Below are positions 4,629 through 6,167 of a stretch of 6,167 nt of DNA, one piece after another. Source of the stretch: a bacterium (GTDB lineage Bacteria; Desulfobacterota; UBA8473); NCBI GenBank assembly GCA_009773075.1, contig WOUX01000065.1:1-6167 (forward strand). Reading direction: 5' to 3'. The notes under the pieces were generated by a model. The model saw nothing but the letters and a program-made list of their open reading frames with translations. It was not told the DNA's origin and made no database searches. The position numbers and the translations under genes were made by a program. The first letter of the stretch is position 1. Each line of letters begins with the position of its first letter.

Positions 4629-6167
4629 CCTCTACTTCCTCCTTTCCTGGCAGAGGTTCACCCCGGAGATTCGTAGTTCTTTCTTTCTCCCCCTTCATCA
4701 CCAAGGCATTCGCCACCATCTCATGGACACCGGTAACCTCAACCCCCGGAGCCCAGTAGTCGCATACAGGTACAAGGGTAGCCCTGTCAATGGCACAGAC
4801 ACATGCAAGACGGTTCACCCCGTATTTTTCCTGGACATACCTGACAGCATTTCCTCTTGGGAAGCCTCCCCTTAATCTCATTTCCATGTTTTCGTCGTTA
4901 CCTAATCCGGCACCACCCCCACAGCAGAATGTCTGCTCCTTGATAGTATTCTCCGGCATTTCATGAAAATGGTTGCATACCTTCCGGATTACATACCGCG
5001 GTTCCTCAATGAGTCCCATAGCCCTCGCAGGGTTACAGGAGTCATGAAAGGTTACTATCAGGTTGTCATTCCTGCCAGGATCCAATCTCAATTTATTATG
5101 CTTCATAAGATCAGAGGTAAATTCCGTAATATGAACCATCTTTGTGGATTTGGCGTTCTCGAACCTCGTTCCGGTAATCGGCGAAGTCGGCACCTCAAGG
5201 AAGTCTGCAGGCCCATTCATTGTGTCCATATACTGATGCATTACCCTCCACATGTGGCCACATTCTCCTCCAAGTATCCATTTTACCCCTAATCTCTTTG
5301 CTTCAGCATATATCTTGGCATTGAGCCTCTTTATCATTTCATGTGATGTAAACAAGCCAAAGTTTCCACCTTCGGAGGCGTATGTACTCCAGGTATAATT
5401 AAGTCCCAGTTCATGGAAGAGCATCATGTACCCCATGCAGGTGTAAGTACCAGGATCACCAAAGTAATCACCAGAAGGTACGACAAAGAGGATATCTGCC
5501 CCCTTTTTATTAAGGGGGACGTTTATCTTGATCCCTGTCAAATCTTCTATATCGTCTGCGAAAAATTCCAGTGTATCCTTGAACCCATGAGGCTGTATCC
5601 CCAGGTGATTCCCTGTTCTGAAGCAATTTGCCACAGGCTCCATGGCCCAGTTGATGCCACAACCAAGCAAATGGAGAAGCTCTCTGCCCATCATAGTAAT
5701 CTCAGCCGTATCAATACCGTAAGGACAGAAAACCGAGCAACGACGGCATTCGGTGCACTGGTAAAAGTAGTAAAACCACTCTTTTATAACATCTGTGGTA
5801 AGCTCTCTCGCCCCTGCCAGTTTTCCAAATATCTTACCTGACGTTGTAAATTCCTTCCGATATACCGATCTCATCAGCTCTGCCCTGAGAACAGGCATAT
5901 TTTTGGGATCTCCTGAACCGATAAAGAAGTGGCACTTATCGGCACAGGCGCCACATCTCACACATATATCCATGAAGAGTTGAAAAGAGCGGTACTTGTC
6001 AAGCCGATCCTTGAACCCTTCCCGGACAATCTCCTTCCAGTTTTCGGGCAGTTTCCAGTCCTCGTCGGTCGGCGACCATTCCCTTGGATTTGGCATATCA
6101 AGGATCTTAAGATTCTTGGCCTTCGCCGGGTAGCTATAAGTGCCCGGTTTAAAATCAACGGGGACAT
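4621..6167 (-). CDS. dsrK: DsrK, HdrD-like iron-sulfur catalytic subunit of DsrMKJOP, 5' end cut by the window edge
   Basis: DsrK is the cytoplasmic-side subunit, related to HdrD of heterodisulfide reductase, thought to reduce the DsrC trisulfide made by the sulfite reductase DsrAB. The frame stays open to the window edge and the 23 codons before the first internal ATG (6096) encode typical DsrK sequence (VDFKPGTYSYPAKAKNL), so the true start lies outside; 514 residues are visible. Counting from the Met at 6096, ferredoxin-type motifs are C45/48/51/55 and C114/117/120/124-Pro. The catalytic CCG-type site is C354 (HDSCNPAR), C391-C392-Gly (FCCGGGAGLG) and C432-x-C434. Other strong family blocks are GGECGHMWRV (277-286) and WSTYASEGGNFGLF (236-249). 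The last codons overlap dsrJ in ATGAATAA. dsrM, the heme b quinone subunit, should lie immediately upstream. Confidence 0.97.
   Translation of the reverse strand, partial: VPVDFKPGTYSYPAKAKNLKILDMPNPREWSPTDEDWKLPENWKEIVREGFKDRLDKYRSFQLFMDICVRCGACADKCHFFIGSGDPKNMPVLRAELMRSVYRKEFTTSGKIFGKLAGARELTTDVIKEWFYYFYQCTECRRCSVFCPYGIDTAEITMMGRELLHLLGCGINWAMEPVANCFRTGNHLGIQPHGFKDTLEFFADDIEDLTGIKINVPLNKKGADILFVVPSGDYFGDPGTYTCMGYMMLFHELGLNYTWSTYASEGGNFGLFTSHEMIKRLNAKIYAEAKRLGVKWILGGECGHMWRVMHQYMDTMNGPADFLEVPTSPITGTRFENAKSTKMVHITEFTSDLMKHNKLRLDPGRNDNLIVTFHDSCNPARAMGLIEEPRYVIRKVCNHFHEMPENTIKEQTFCCGGGAGLGNDENMEMRLRGGFPRGNAVRYVQEKYGVNRLACVCAIDRATLVPVCDYWAPGVEVTGVHEMVANALVMKGEKERTTNLRGEPLPGKEEVEDE

Noticed and set aside
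4456..4875. Plus-strand open frame of 139 codons across the dsrJ/dsrK junction
   Set aside because: It opposes two secure genes that overlap at this point, and its translation has no recognisable domain.
5413..5841. Plus-strand open frame of 142 codons inside dsrK
   Set aside because: Antisense to strongly conserved DsrK sequence; the translation resembles no known protein.
6094..6096. ATG at 6096 as the start of dsrK
   Set aside because: The 23 codons upstream encode conserved DsrK N-terminal sequence, so the gene starts beyond the window.
5958..6167. Minus-strand frame starting with ATG at 6167
   Set aside because: It is out of frame with dsrK, whose own frame is open and family-like through the same bases.
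1..6167. CRISPR arrays, insertion sequences, tRNA or rRNA genes, tandem repeats
   Set aside because: No repeated units, transposase-like frames, terminal inverted repeats or RNA gene signatures were seen; nearly all bases are accounted for by conserved genes.

Overview
The window carries part of a dissimilatory sulfur metabolism locus. All recognisable genes lie on the minus strand, so they are read here from high to low coordinates: dsrK (5' end beyond the window), dsrJ, dsrO, dsrP, a small dicluster ferredoxin gene, aprB, and aprA (3' end beyond the window). The plus strand shows no credible gene.

About 6167 to 2314 is the distal part of a dsrMKJOP operon, encoding the membrane complex that links the quinone pool and periplasm to the cytoplasmic sulfite reductase cycle through DsrC. 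dsrK, dsrJ and dsrO overlap by 8 and 4 bases, and dsrP starts 6 bases after dsrO, so this is a tightly coupled unit. dsrM is expected just outside the window beyond 6167. After 41 bases comes a 63-residue ferredoxin (2272-2081) in which the second cysteine of the first cluster motif is aspartate. A gap of 201 bases (2080-1880) holds no convincing gene or terminator, only a weak promoter-like sequence. Then follow aprB (1879-1436) and aprA (1415 to the window edge), the two subunits of APS reductase.

Together the genes cover two steps of sulfate respiration: AprBA reduces APS to sulfite and AMP, and DsrMKJOP delivers electrons for the later reduction of sulfite to sulfide. The ferredoxin between them may be an electron carrier, but its partner cannot be read from the sequence. 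The organism is most likely an anaerobic bacterial sulfate reducer. The complete DsrJ/DsrO/DsrP set and the close match of the proteins to sulfate-reducer forms suggest a lineage such as Desulfobacterota or Nitrospirota. A reverse-acting sulfur oxidiser or a sulfur disproportionator cannot be excluded from this fragment, and I cannot assign the taxon more closely.

No new biological system is evident. The points worth a second look are the gene order (dsrMKJOP, ferredoxin, aprBA side by side), the Cys-to-Asp ferredoxin, and some non-consensus residues near the AprA active site.
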